64,000 nucleotides of DNA, from NCBI GenBank assembly GCA_964602415.1, contig CAZRQL010000016.1, positions 14,195-78,194 of the forward strand, given 5' to 3'. This document shows positions 1 through 9,397 of this stretch, piece by piece; position 1 is the stretch's first letter; every line of letters begins with the position of its first letter. The translations under genes and the position numbers were made by a program. The DNA is from CAZRQL01 sp964602415 (GTDB taxonomy: Bacteria; Bacteroidota; Bacteroidia; Cytophagales; Flammeovirgaceae). The notes under the pieces were generated by a model, which did no database searches, had not been told where the DNA came from, and saw nothing but the letters and a program-made list of their open reading frames with translations.

Positions 1-68
1 CCTTCTGACCCTAAGGGGGCGTATGCGAAAAGCCTTACGAGTAGCATTAATTTTTAAAACAAAAATCA

Positions 69-437
69 ATGAAAAATTTAACTTTAGCTTTGTTTTTTTC
101 GATTTTTTTAGTTTCCACTGCTTTTTGTGGGGAAGTAAAAATCAGACGCACCACTTCCAACGGAGGTTTTTGGGGTTACAGCAATACCGAAGCAAAGTGG
201 GTCGGTAATTGTTGCGTGATTACCTGTTCAGAACCCGGTTGGACATCATGCCCTACTCGCTGCTTGACGCAATCAACAGCTTATGGATTGCTCATCGAAC
301 AAGCTGAGACACTTGTTTTACAGGGACTTCTATCAGGGACTCTGTATAATGTTGATATTAACGCTTTTGTTAGGTGGGTCGCTGTCCTAAACGAACAAGG
401 TACTTACAACATAGAGTTTATTGTGGTGCAAGAGTAA
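69..437 (+). CDS. Small cysteine-rich secreted protein, unknown
   Basis: I do not recognise this 122-residue protein. It starts with a clear export signal (Lys near the start, then a hydrophobic stretch to about residue 19, with AFCG at the probable cleavage region). The mature part is short and has a cysteine cluster between about residues 48 and 65 (CC, then three more single Cys), followed by a Cys-free C-terminal half rich in Val, Leu and aromatic residues. The cluster suggests disulphides in the periplasm or outside the cell. A strong hairpin terminator follows directly, so it is probably its own transcript although it lies 48 bases before the propeller-like gene. Function is unknown; the next two genes are also exported and one is thioredoxin-like. 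Confidence 0.6.
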   Translation: MKNLTLALFFSIFLVSTAFCGEVKIRRTTSNGGFWGYSNTEAKWVGNCCVITCSEPGWTSCPTRCLTQSTAYGLLIEQAETLVLQGLLSGTLYNVDINAFVRWVAVLNEQGTYNIEFIVVQE

Positions 438-445
438 CAATTACG

Positions 446-474
446 AAGGCAGTAGAAAATCTACTGCCTTTTTT
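446..474 (+). terminator. Rho-independent terminator after the small secreted gene
   Basis: An inverted repeat (AAGGCAGTAGA / TCTACTGCCTT) with a three-base loop runs into a T-rich stretch just after the stop of the preceding gene, and ends 12 bases before the next start. It should end transcription of the small secreted protein or attenuate read-through. Confidence 0.8.
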
Positions 475-485
475 AAAATTAAAGT

Positions 486-1724
486 ATGAATTACATGAAT
501 AATTTTAAATTGACATTTTTTGTTTTCTTTTTCTTTAGCTTTTCTGTGCAAGCACAGCAATATTTCAATGATTTTTTATCTTTAGACTCAATTATTTATC
601 TTGAAAATTTTTCAAATTCCCATCTTTCGGAATATATAAAAACAAGTAAGTCATCAAATGCCGTTTGGCTTCATGCACCGAAAATTTCTAATTTTGAAAA
701 AGATACACTTGTTTTATTCAAGATAGACGCTGATAAAAAGACAGTTTCCAAAGAGTTTGCTGTTATACCGGAACTTATATCCAGAAGTAAGTATTATAGG
801 AGTGTGTTTGGATTTGCAAATGACGGTAATTTAGTTTTTTACCATTTTAATAGTTTTTTAGCTAAATTAGCCAAAAAAAATGAGATTTTTGAGTTGAGTG
901 CTTTTGTTACTTTGGAAATACCGATTACGAAATTTTTCCATCACAATCAAAAGCTATATATATTCAATACCAACAGAAGCTCGGAACTTTTAGACAACTG
1001 GGTGTATGGATGGACTTATGATTTAAATACTAATAAAATTATTTATTCTGTATATCCTGAATTTGACAATATAGAGTTTTCCTATTTTTCTCCTAAAAAC
1101 TGGATAGATTTCTATAAAGGTAAGAGCATCTTATCCCAGACAACCAAGTATCAAATTTTTTTATTTGATTCTACTTTGAAGCAAGTAAAGGTTTTTAAAA
1201 GAGAAGAAATTCCTAATTGGGTATCATTTAAACCGACAAATTTATTTGATTCGGCTAAACTTACATTACAGCCTAATGAATATGGCCAAGTAGATATTTC
1301 TTACGTTTTAGAGTATTTAAATCAATATATTCGCAAGATTAGCAGAATTGAAACTGTCAATTTTATTAGTGAAAAGCATATCATGGTGATGCATTATAGC
1401 CCCAGTCCCCAAAAAACAGCAGATAAACCGGTTATCCATAGCACTGATATATGGGATATTGATTCAGATAAGCTAATAAAATCTGACTTAAAAATTAAAG
1501 AATTTTCACCAAGTGAGAAGTTATCAAAAAATAACTTCCCTCTATTTTATCAAGAAAATATGATATTTTTACCTGAGGTAAAAAAACTTGTTGTTCTTAG
1601 ATTGGGAGCCAAGTATGACAAATATTTAAATATCAAATATTTAGAATTAAATAAACAAGAAGACCAATACCTTTTGGAAAATGAACCGATTATCCAAGTT
1701 CTTATTTATAGTATTAATATTTAG
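486..1724 (+). CDS. Secreted protein, probably 6-bladed beta-propeller type
   Basis: This 412-residue protein begins with a signal peptide (hydrophobic to about residue 22, ending VQAQQ), so it is exported. The rest is a run of short beta-strand-like segments with recurrent aromatic-plus-Asp/Asn patterns. This resembles the '6-bladed beta-propeller' hypothetical proteins common in Bacteroidota; that assignment is by general appearance only. There is no catalytic motif I can name. A second Met at residue 4 is an alternative start. The gene overlaps the thioredoxin-like gene by 44 bases, so the two are translated together. Base composition is clearly richer in A+T than the housekeeping genes from 2.3 kb on, suggesting an accessory locus. 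Confidence 0.6.
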   Translation: MNYMNNFKLTFFVFFFFSFSVQAQQYFNDFLSLDSIIYLENFSNSHLSEYIKTSKSSNAVWLHAPKISNFEKDTLVLFKIDADKKTVSKEFAVIPELISRSKYYRSVFGFANDGNLVFYHFNSFLAKLAKKNEIFELSAFVTLEIPITKFFHHNQKLYIFNTNRSSELLDNWVYGWTYDLNTNKIIYSVYPEFDNIEFSYFSPKNWIDFYKGKSILSQTTKYQIFLFDSTLKQVKVFKREEIPNWVSFKPTNLFDSAKLTLQPNEYGQVDISYVLEYLNQYIRKISRIETVNFISEKHIMVMHYSPSPQKTADKPVIHSTDIWDIDSDKLIKSDLKIKEFSPSEKLSKNNFPLFYQENMIFLPEVKKLVVLRLGAKYDKYLNIKYLELNKQEDQYLLENEPIIQVLIYSINI

Positions 1725-2172
1725 TTTTAGCTTAACTTTAGATTCTCATGCACAAAATTTTGACCTTTTAGACATAAAAGACAAACCTTATGAGATCAAT
1801 AAAGACAGTAGTTATTTATTTGTTTTTATGGGTCATCCTTTGTGTAGGGCTTGTGCTGAACAAATCAATCAAAAAATTATCCGACAAGACAAACTTTCAA
1901 AATATTCTATATTTATTTTGTCGTATCAGGAGCCTAATATTAGAGATAGAAAACTCAAGAGTGGCTATTTCAAAAGTATTTTTGAATCTAAATTTGATAT
2001 TCTTTTCATAAACCCTTCGGGGTTAGATTTTCTATCAGCATCCAATTTAAAGTACCCATTTTTTATTGTTTACAATAAGGGTAAGATTACACCAATCAAT
2101 TATGAATCAATCTTTGATGAGTACGGCAAACTCAAAATATCCCATTTGCAAGTAGCTAATCTTTTTAATTGA
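1681..2172 (+). CDS. Secreted thioredoxin-fold protein with CxxC
   Basis: 163 residues. A signal peptide (hydrophobic to about residue 20, ending SHAQN) directs it to the periplasm. After a strand (SSYLFVFMGHP) comes a CRAC motif near residues 56-59, in the position of the thioredoxin active site CxxC, followed by a helix. A later segment (KYPFFIVYNKGKI) looks like the cis-Pro strand and beta hairpin of redoxins. It is therefore likely a thiol-disulphide or redox-sensing protein of the TlpA/redoxin class, although strongly diverged. It overlaps the preceding propeller-like gene by 44 bases. A plausible substrate is the cysteine-rich small protein encoded two genes upstream; this is inference. 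Confidence 0.65.
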   Translation: MNRLSKFLFIVLIFSFSLTLDSHAQNFDLLDIKDKPYEINKDSSYLFVFMGHPLCRACAEQINQKIIRQDKLSKYSIFILSYQEPNIRDRKLKSGYFKSIFESKFDILFINPSGLDFLSASNLKYPFFIVYNKGKITPINYESIFDEYGKLKISHLQVANLFN

Positions 2173-2311
2173 GATGCGCTTTTTATCCTACTGTTTATGA
2201 GGGTTTTGCCAATAGCTATGCTTGTAAACCGATGCCGACTACATTCCCCATTTTTTGACCTCGGTGGCCTATCAAGCAAAACATTTCGTTCTGCCAATAC
2301 ACAATTCGGGT

Positions 2312-2319
2312 TAATTTTG
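2312..2319 (+). promoter_or_regulatory. Putative Bacteroidota -7 element for dacB
   Basis: TAATTTTG matches the Bacteroidota sigma-ABfr -7 consensus TAnnTTTG and lies 19 bases before the dacB ATG, giving a plausible short leader. No convincing -33 TTG at standard spacing was found, so this is tentative. Confidence 0.3.
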
Positions 2320-2338
2320 CTATTTAATTTGAAAAACT

Positions 2339-3751
2339 ATGTATTTGCGAGGCTTGATTTTAGTTGTTTTGGTTTGTGTCAGTCTGGGAGCAGGCACTTT
2401 GTCTCCTGAGGATACGGTTCTTACTCAAATCAAGGACCTTCAGAGTGTGTTGCCGGGAGCTACCATATCTTTTTGTCTTATGGAGGGCGATAAGGTTCTT
2501 AGTCAGTACAATCCCGATGCGGCACTTGCCACAGCCTCAACCATGAAAGTACTCACCACAGCCACAGCACTGAGTGTATTGGGGGCTGATTTTCGGTTTG
2601 AGACTTTTTTAGAATACGATGGCAGTTTGAATGCGGGCGTTCTATCGGGCAATTTGTACATCAGAGGCACAGGCGACCCCACTTTTGGGGCGGACGACTA
2701 CCGCCGAACCCTCAGAGAACTGGTTCAACTCATCAAATCCTCCGGCATCAAAGAAATCAAAGGCGACATCGTAGGCGATGATTTGGTTTTTTCTCGGCAC
2801 GTAACCCCCGAGACATGGATGTGGGGCGACATAGGCAACTACTACGGTGCGGCGGCCACCGGGCTTTGCTTCAACGAGAATACCTACAAGATTTTTTTTA
2901 AACCGGGCAGGCAAGGCGAGCCGACGCAAGTGATTGGTACAGAGCCTAAAATGGAGCTTGATTTTATCAACGATGTCAAAACAGGCGCACCCAACTCAGG
3001 CGACAACACCATCATATTTGGCTTTCACTATAATGCCACAAAGTACATGAGCGGAACAGTTCCGGCTGGGGTTCAGAGGTTTGGAGTCAAAGGGGCCATG
3101 CACGACCCGGCGTTGGTGTTGGCCAAACTGCTCAGAGAAGAGCTATTGGCCAACGGCGTACCGATACAAGGAACTTTCAAAAATGCCCATCAACTCCCAA
3201 AAACAAGAAGGCTTGCTCTTTGTGCCCCTATTTTATCCCCTCCCTTGTCTGAAATAGTTCTTCAAACCAATACCAAGAGCAATAATTTATATGCGGAAGC
3301 TCTTTTTAAGACGGTAGCCCTCAAAACCAAAGGCGAGGGCAGCAACGAGGCCGCCTCCAAAGCCATCGTCGAATTTTGGAGAGCCAAAGGACTCAATACC
3401 AGAGGCATGTTTGTAGAAGACGGCAGCGGCCTTTCGCGCTACAACGCTGTGAGTGCCAACCAAATGGTTTTTATCCTCAATGCCATGAAGTCCAATCCTG
3501 ATTTTGTCAATTCTTTGCCCGTGTCGGCGGTAAGCGGTACATTGTCAAGTGTGTGCAAAGGCAAACTTTGTGCAGGCAAAATCAGAGCCAAAAGCGGATA
3601 CATCAAGCGGGCACGTGCCTACGCCGGATACGCCAAAACCCTGACAGGCAGGGATTTGACTTTTGCTATTTTGGTAAACAATTACGACACCTCTTACCGA
3701 AATATGACTTATCAGTTTGAAAAAGTGTTTGACAAAATTGTAAAACTTTGA
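2339..3751 (+). CDS. dacB: D-alanyl-D-alanine carboxypeptidase/endopeptidase, PBP4 family
   Basis: 470 residues, the usual size of peptidase family S13. It trims or cleaves peptide cross-links of peptidoglycan in the periplasm. An N-terminal signal peptide covers about residues 1-19. The penicillin-binding motifs are present: SxxK at 67-70 (STMK, within TASTMKVLTT), SxN at 314-316 (SNN) and KTG-like KSG at 418-420. The long insert between the first two motifs is typical of PBP4/DacB. The stop overlaps the TTG start of miaA by four bases (TTGA), so the two genes are cotranscribed. Confidence 0.92.
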   Translation: MYLRGLILVVLVCVSLGAGTLSPEDTVLTQIKDLQSVLPGATISFCLMEGDKVLSQYNPDAALATASTMKVLTTATALSVLGADFRFETFLEYDGSLNAGVLSGNLYIRGTGDPTFGADDYRRTLRELVQLIKSSGIKEIKGDIVGDDLVFSRHVTPETWMWGDIGNYYGAAATGLCFNENTYKIFFKPGRQGEPTQVIGTEPKMELDFINDVKTGAPNSGDNTIIFGFHYNATKYMSGTVPAGVQRFGVKGAMHDPALVLAKLLREELLANGVPIQGTFKNAHQLPKTRRLALCAPILSPPLSEIVLQTNTKSNNLYAEALFKTVALKTKGEGSNEAASKAIVEFWRAKGLNTRGMFVEDGSGLSRYNAVSANQMVFILNAMKSNPDFVNSLPVSAVSGTLSSVCKGKLCAGKIRAKSGYIKRARAYAGYAKTLTGRDLTFAILVNNYDTSYRNMTYQFEKVFDKIVKL

Positions 3752-4653
3752 AACGCTTACTTGTTGTGGTGGGGCCTACTGCCTCAGGAAAAACAGATTT
3801 TGCCATCAGGTTAGCCCAAAAGTACGAGACCGAAATTATTTCTGCCGATGCCCGCCAAGTCTACGCCGAATTGAACATCGGGACGGCAAAACCCTCCCAA
3901 CCACAACTCAATCAATTCAAGCACCATTTCATCGGTTCTCATTCGATACACCAAGTATTTGATGCGGGAAGTTTTGAAGTTGAAGCACTTAAGGTCATCC
4001 GTTCCCTTTTTGAGCAAAATGATACGGTGGTGATGGTAGGCGGCTCGGGGCTGTTTGTCAGGGCGGTTTGTGAGGGTTTTGATGATATTGTGCCTATACC
4101 TGAATGGATTAGGGCAAGTGTGATTGCCGACTATCAGCAAAAAGGGCTGCTTTTTTTGCAAGAAGAACTCCAATCCAAAGACCCCTTGTATTTTGAGCAA
4201 GTGGACACCCAAAACCCCATGCGCGTGATGCGCGCGGTTGAGGTGTTGAGGGCATCGGGGCAGCCATTTTCTTCTTTCAGAAGCCAAAAACCCGCCCAAA
4301 GAGAGTTTGCCATACACAAAATAGGGATTGATTGGCCAAGAGAGCAACTTTACGAGCGCATCAACCGCCGTGTGGAGGCCATGCTTGAGATGGGGCTGGA
4401 AGAAGAAGCCCGAAGTCTTTGGCCGCTCAAAGGACTCATACCCTTAAAAACGGTCGGCTACACGGAGTTTTTTGATTTTTTCGAGGGCTTGACCTCAAGA
4501 CAGGCCTGCATCGAACTCATTAAGCGCAACACCCGCCGCTATGCCAAGCGGCAGCTTACTTGGTTTAGAAAAGATGCAAACACCCGTTGGCTGAAGCCCC
4601 AAGAAATGGATGCCTTTCTGCAAGACGATTCATTTAGTCTAAAAAAACAATAG
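3748..4653 (+). CDS. miaA: tRNA dimethylallyltransferase
   Basis: 301 residues. MiaA transfers an isopentenyl group from dimethylallyl diphosphate to A37 of tRNAs that read UNN codons. The P-loop GPTASGKT is at about residues 9-16, followed by the family's SADARQVY segment and GTAKPS. The GGSGLF motif and the MRVMRAVEV helix are also conserved, and the C-terminal RRYAKRQLTWFR is diagnostic. The start is a TTG that overlaps the dacB stop. No Cys-rich extension is present. The stop codon lies inside the first arm of the terminator hairpin. Confidence 0.95.
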   Translation: MKRLLVVVGPTASGKTDFAIRLAQKYETEIISADARQVYAELNIGTAKPSQPQLNQFKHHFIGSHSIHQVFDAGSFEVEALKVIRSLFEQNDTVVMVGGSGLFVRAVCEGFDDIVPIPEWIRASVIADYQQKGLLFLQEELQSKDPLYFEQVDTQNPMRVMRAVEVLRASGQPFSSFRSQKPAQREFAIHKIGIDWPREQLYERINRRVEAMLEMGLEEEARSLWPLKGLIPLKTVGYTEFFDFFEGLTSRQACIELIKRNTRRYAKRQLTWFRKDANTRWLKPQEMDAFLQDDSFSLKKQ

Positions 4654-4678
4654 CCACAGATTTGACCTTGTGGCTATT
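4649..4678. terminator. Hairpin terminator between miaA and ahcY
   Basis: A perfect 10-bp stem AATAGCCACA / TGTGGCTATT with a 10-base loop lies between the convergent miaA and ahcY genes. The left arm overlaps the miaA stop codon, and A/T-rich flanks on both sides suggest it works in both directions. Confidence 0.75.
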
Positions 4679-4705
4679 AATTGCTCAAATAGCAAAGTGT
4701 ATTTT

Positions 4706-6010
4706 TTAGTACCTGTAAAGTTCTGACTTGTAAGGGCCTTCTGTGCTTACACCAATATAATCGGCTTGTTTTTGGCTGAGTTCTTCGAGTTCCGCGCCTA
4801 TTTTGTCCAAGTGCAGGCGGGCTACTTTTTCATCCAAATATTTGGGCAGTACATAGACTTTGTTTTCGTACTTGCCTGCGTATTGCCAAAGTTCAATTTG
4901 TGCCAATGTTTGGTTGGTGAACGAGGTGGACATCACAAACGAAGGATGTCCCATGGCACAGCCCAAATTGACCAACCTGCCCTCTGCCAATACGATAATC
5001 TCCTTGCCGTCAATATTATAGATATCCACTTGGGGTTTTACTTCGTATTTGGTGTGGCCGTAGTTTTCGTTTAGCCAAGCCATATCAATTTCGTTGTCAA
5101 AATGGCCAATGTTGCAAACGATGGCTTTGTCTTTGAGCATACGGAAGTGAGCTTCTGTCAATATGTCGAGGTTTCCGGTTGCCGTAACCACTATGTCTGC
5201 AATGGGCAAAGAGGTTGCCATTTTTTTGACTTCGTATCCGTCCATGACGGCTTGCAGGGCACAGATGGGGTCAATTTCAGACACGATAACCCTTGCCCCG
5301 TTGCCTTTGAAGGATTGGGCTGTTCCTTTGCCTACATCGCCATAGCCAGCTACGACCACGACTTTTCCCGCCAACATGACATCGGTGGCGCGGCGTACTG
5401 CATCCACAGCCGACTCACGGCAGCCGTATTTGTTGTCAAATTTCGATTTGGTGACTGAGTCATTGACGTTGATAGCGGGAATGGGCAGCGTGCCTTTCTT
5501 CATGCGTTCGTAGAGCCTCAGCACGCCCGTAGTGGTTTCTTCGCTGATTCCTTTGACTCCGGCGGCAAGCTCGGGGTACAAATCCAACACCACATTGGTC
5601 AGATCCCCTCCATCGTCCAAAATCATATTCAAAGGCTTTCCGTCAGGGAAATAGAGGGTTTGCTCTATGCACCAGTCGTATTCTTCCAGAGTCATGCCCT
5701 TCCAAGCGTAAACGGGCACTCCGGCAGCAGCGATGGCAGCGGCAGCATGGTCTTGGGTTGAGAAAATATTGCAAGAAGACCATTGGACTTGCGCCCCCAA
5801 CTCTACCAGCGTCTCTATCAAAACGGCAGTTTGGATAGTCATGTGCAAGCATCCGGCTATTCTTGCCCCGGCGAGCGGTTTGCTTTGGCCATATTCTTGG
5901 CGCAAGGCCATCAAGCCGGGCATTTCGGCCTCTGCCAAACGAATTTCTTTGCGCCCCCAATCCGATAAGGTAATATCTTTGACTTTGTAAGGCAACTTAT
6001 TTTGCGTCAT
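4706..6010 (-). CDS. ahcY: S-adenosylhomocysteine hydrolase
   Basis: 434 residues from the ATG at 6010, which I prefer: the conserved family sequence starts right after it (YKVKDITLSDWGRKEI), and the reading frame upstream has no family similarity. The enzyme hydrolyses S-adenosylhomocysteine to adenosine and homocysteine and so removes the inhibitor of methyltransferases. Visible signatures are CLHMTIQTAVLIETL, the substrate region CNIFSTQDHAAAA, the catalytic segment around VNDSVTKSKFDNKYGCR, and the NAD-binding GYGDVGKGTA. The C-terminal KSELYRY matches the usual family end. The start region overlaps a possible small divergent gene by nine bases. Confidence 0.96.
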   Translation of the reverse strand: MTQNKLPYKVKDITLSDWGRKEIRLAEAEMPGLMALRQEYGQSKPLAGARIAGCLHMTIQTAVLIETLVELGAQVQWSSCNIFSTQDHAAAAIAAAGVPVYAWKGMTLEEYDWCIEQTLYFPDGKPLNMILDDGGDLTNVVLDLYPELAAGVKGISEETTTGVLRLYERMKKGTLPIPAINVNDSVTKSKFDNKYGCRESAVDAVRRATDVMLAGKVVVVAGYGDVGKGTAQSFKGNGARVIVSEIDPICALQAVMDGYEVKKMATSLPIADIVVTATGNLDILTEAHFRMLKDKAIVCNIGHFDNEIDMAWLNENYGHTKYEVKPQVDIYNIDGKEIIVLAEGRLVNLGCAMGHPSFVMSTSFTNQTLAQIELWQYAGKYENKVYVLPKYLDEKVARLHLDKIGAELEELSQKQADYIGVSTEGPYKSELYRY

Positions 6011-6361
6011 AAAAAAATTAGAAATATTTTGACAAAAATAATCAAAAAGACCGTAAAAATTTACCTGCTGGTCATTTTGACGCTGATTATTGTGCCCTTT
6101 TTGACCCAAAAAGAATTTTACCCTTTTTTGCATTTTGTAATGTTTGCAGAGCAAAATCTTGAAAAAGAGTCTTTTGTAGTCATTTGTAATAATAAAGAAT
6201 TTCAGGCTGAGCGGATTTATTTAGACAAAGGCAAGTTTGAGGCTCTTTGCAAAAAGTATTACCACTCAGGCCGATGTGTATGGTTTTTGGACAACCTAAA
6301 GGCGGGTCGCTGCACGATAATCAGAGTCTATAAAGGTGATACCACCTGTTGCAGCAACTGA
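6002..6361 (+). CDS. Small membrane-anchored protein, unknown
   Basis: No family recognised. The frame encodes 119 residues from a TTG at 6002; a second TTG at 6029 is the likelier start because the first one lies inside the ahcY start region on the other strand. From 6029 the protein has a basic N terminus (TKIIKKTVK) followed by one hydrophobic helix of about 18 residues, so it is probably an inner-membrane anchor or an uncleaved signal. The C-terminal part has five cysteines, including a CC pair three residues from the end (TTCCSN). It sits between divergent ahcY and downstream gcvP. It may be a real small gene or a chance frame. Confidence 0.4.
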   Translation: MRHKKIRNILTKIIKKTVKIYLLVILTLIIVPFLTQKEFYPFLHFVMFAEQNLEKESFVVICNNKEFQAERIYLDKGKFEALCKKYYHSGRCVWFLDNLKAGRCTIIRVYKGDTTCCSN

Positions 6362-6432
6362 GCTCAACTTAGGCCTCAAACCGTTTTTTACATCGTTTGC
6401 ACTTGGCTACATTTGTGGCATTGAATACATGT

Positions 6433-9352
6433 ATGAATATCCAACTCAATAGTTTTGAACAATTTGAAAGTCGGCACAATGGCTCAACGCCGGCTGAAGT
6501 GGAGCAAATGCTCCGCACGATAGGAGTCGCGTCTGTTGATGAACTCATAGACCAGACCATTCCTGCATCTATTAGGAAGGCAGATTCTTTAAGGCTGCCT
6601 GAAGCCCAATCTGAATATGAGTTTCTCAAAAACCTTAAAGAAATTGCTCAAAAAAATGCTTTAGCCAAATCTTATATCGGCATGGGCTACCACGACTGCA
6701 TCACCCCTGGCGTGGTGCTTCGCAATGTACTCGAAAACCCGGGCTGGTACACCGCGTAGCATCACCCCTGGCGTGGTGCTTCGCAATGTACTCGAAAACC
6801 CGGGCTGGTACACCGCTTACACGCCTTACCAAGCCGAAATCGCCCAAGGTCGCCTCGAAATGCTCATCAACTACCAAACGTTGGTGTGTGATTTGACAGG
6901 CTTAGAGCTTTCCAATGCCTCACTTCTTGACGAAGCAACAGCCGCCGCTGAGGCCATGTCTTTGATGTTCAATAGCTCTAAGCGCAAAGGTGCAAACCGA
7001 TTTTTGATTTCAGACCGCCTGCATCCTCAGACAATTGATTTGCTCAAAACCCGCTCTGAGCCGATAGGTATTGAGTTGTGGATTGGTAACCACGAAGATT
7101 TTGATGTTGCTGATCCTCAAGTTTTTGGTCTGATTGTTCAATACCCCGCTACGGACGGAGAGATTATAGACTACACAGATTTGTTTTCGTCTTGTGCACA
7201 ACAAGGTGTCAAAACCTGTGTGGCTGCGGACTTGATGGCCTTAGTTTTGCTCAAGTCTCCCGGTGAGATGGGAGCCGATGTGGCGGTTGGTTCTGCACAG
7301 CGATTTGGTGTTCCGATGGGTTATGGCGGGCCACATGCGGCTTTTTTTGCCACCAAAGCCGAAAACGCTCGACTCATGCCCGGCAGAATTATAGGTCTTT
7401 CCAAAGACAGCGACGGTAATCCTGCCTACCGCATGGCTTTGCAAACCCGCGAACAGCACATCAAACGCGATAGGGCTACTTCCAACATTTGCACCGCACA
7501 GGTATTGCTCTCGGTTATGGCCGCCGCTTACGCCGTCTATCACGGCCCCGAAGGACTTAAAAATATAGCCAAGCGGATTTTCGGTATGACCGCCTTGCTG
7601 AGAAATGAACTCCAAAAAGCAGGCTTTGCAGTAACAACGCAAAACTTTTTTGATACGCTCACCATCGCAACAACCCCTGAACAAGCCGAAGAAATTCGCG
7701 CCCGTGCAGAGGCCAAATGGATTAATTTCCGCTACAACCAAGACGGCTCTATCGGCGTTTCGCTCAATGAGGCTACCACAGTGAACGACTTGGAAGAACT
7801 CATCGAGATATTTATCAATCTTGACATAGAAATGCCTCAAAGTATTGATGCTCAAATTGCTCAGGGATTACAGCGCAAATCTTCGTTTCTCACGCATCCT
7901 GTTTTCAATACCTACCACAATGAACACGATATGCTTCGCTATCTCAAGTACTTGGAAAACAAAGATTTGTCTTTGACCCATTCGATGATAGCACTGGGTA
8001 GCTGTACCATGAAGCTCAACGCAACAGCCGAGATGGTTCCCGTTACGTGGCCTGAGTTTGGCGGCTTGCATCCTTTTGTTCCTTCTTGGCAAGCAGAAGG
8101 CTATCGCATTGTTTTGGAAGAAATGGAAGCATGGCTTTGTGAGATTACGGGATTTGCAGGGGTTTCTTTGCAACCCAATTCTGGGGCGCAAGGCGAATAC
8201 TCAGGTCTTATGGTCATTAGGGCTTACCACCGTTCGCGTGGAGATGCCCACCGCAATATAGCCTTGATTCCTTCGTCGGCTCATGGAACTAACCCCGCCA
8301 GTGCTGTTATGGCAGGTATGAAAGTGGTGGTGGTCAAGTGCGACGAGCGCGGCAATGTAGATTTGAACGATTTGCGCCAAAAAGCCGAAGAAAACAGCCA
8401 AAACCTTGCTGCTCTGATGGTTACTTATCCATCTACCCACGGCGTATTTGAAGAGGATATCAAAGATATTTGCCAAATTATCCATCAACACGGTGGCCAA
8501 GTCTATATGGATGGGGCAAACATGAACGCCCAAGTCGGCTTGACCAGTCCTGCTTTGATAGGCGCGGATGTTTGTCACCTCAACCTTCACAAAACCTTTT
8601 GTATTCCTCACGGCGGCGGCGGTCCGGGCATGGGGCCAATATGTGTCGCGCCTCAACTTGTGCCCTTTTTGCCCGGACATACACAAGTCAAAGTAGGTGG
8701 AGACCAAGCTATTACGGCGGTTTCTGCTGCGCCTTACGGTTCTGCAAGCATTTTACTCATATCCTATGCTTATATTTCGATGATGGGAGGAAAAGGCCTC
8801 ACCAACGCCACCAAGATAGCTATTCTAAATGCCAACTATATCAAAGAGAGACTATCAGGCCATTACTCCGTTCTTTACACGGGCAAAAATGGAAGGGCAG
8901 CCCACGAGATGATATTGGATTGCCGCAGCTTCAAAAAAGTAGGCATCGAAGTTGAAGACATTGCCAAACGGCTTATGGACTACGGCTTCCACGCGCCTAC
9001 GGTCTCTTTCCCTGTGCCCGGTACATTGATGATTGAGCCTACCGAGAGCGAGAGCAAGGCCGAGTTAGACCGCTTCTGCGATGCCATGATCGCCATTCGC
9101 GAAGAAATAGCCCAAATAGAATCCGGGCAAGCCGACAAAGACAACAACGTTCTCAAAAACGCACCCCATACCGCCGCCATGCTTACGGCAAGCGAGTGGA
9201 GTTTTCCATACAGCCGCGAAAAAGCCGCTTATCCGCTGCCTTTTGTCAAAAAAGCCAAGTTTTGGCCTTCGGTGCGCAGGGTGGACAGTGCTTACGGCGA
9301 CAGAAACTTGTACTGTGTTTGTGCTCCGGTAGAAGAATACGCCTCTGTCTAA
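6433..9352 (+). pseudogene. gcvP: Glycine dehydrogenase (P-protein), disrupted by a 61-bp tandem duplication
   Basis: P-protein of the glycine cleavage system: PLP-dependent decarboxylation of glycine with transfer of the aminomethyl group to GcvH. The N-terminal frame from the ATG at 6433 (MNIQLNSFEQF) reads through to a TAG at 6757-6759; the rest continues in another frame from about 6770 to 9352. The cause is a 61-bp unit present twice (first copy from 6698, second from 6759). Deleting one unit gives 2859 bases, exactly 953 codons, for a 952-residue protein of normal family length. The catalytic domain is intact: NLHKTFCIPHGGGGPG carries the PLP lysine (K700 in the repaired protein), and the SCTMKLN and PNSGAQGEY motifs are present. 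No gcvT or gcvH is nearby. Unless the duplication is an assembly error, no full-length P-protein is made. Confidence 0.93.
6698..6816 (+). repeat. 61-bp direct tandem duplication inside gcvP
   Basis: A 58-base block starting GCATCACCCCTGG and ending TGGTACACCGC occurs at 6698-6755 and again, identically, at 6759-6816, separated by GTA. The second copy is followed by TTACACG, the true continuation of gcvP. The period of 61 is not a multiple of three, so the reading frame shifts and a TAG appears at the junction. Confidence 0.97.
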
Positions 9353-9360
9353 ATTGTTGA

Positions 9361-9397
9361 AAACCACCTCCGCTACACTGTGGGGAGGTGGTTTTTT
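9361..9397. terminator. Terminator between gcvP and murI
   Basis: An 11-bp perfect stem AAACCACCTCC / GGAGGTGGTTT followed by a T run lies between the ends of the convergent gcvP and murI genes. The T run overlaps the murI stop codon. Confidence 0.85.

Noticed and set aside
2197..2409. 70-codon frame before dacB
   Set aside because: It overlaps the dacB start, lacks a family match and spans the likely promoter; I treat it as noise.
6698..6816. Programmed frameshift in gcvP
   Set aside because: There is no slippery sequence or signal; a 61-bp tandem duplication fully explains the break.
7241..7855. 204-codon minus-strand frame
   Set aside because: It is antisense to the conserved gcvP frame and has no signal or motif.
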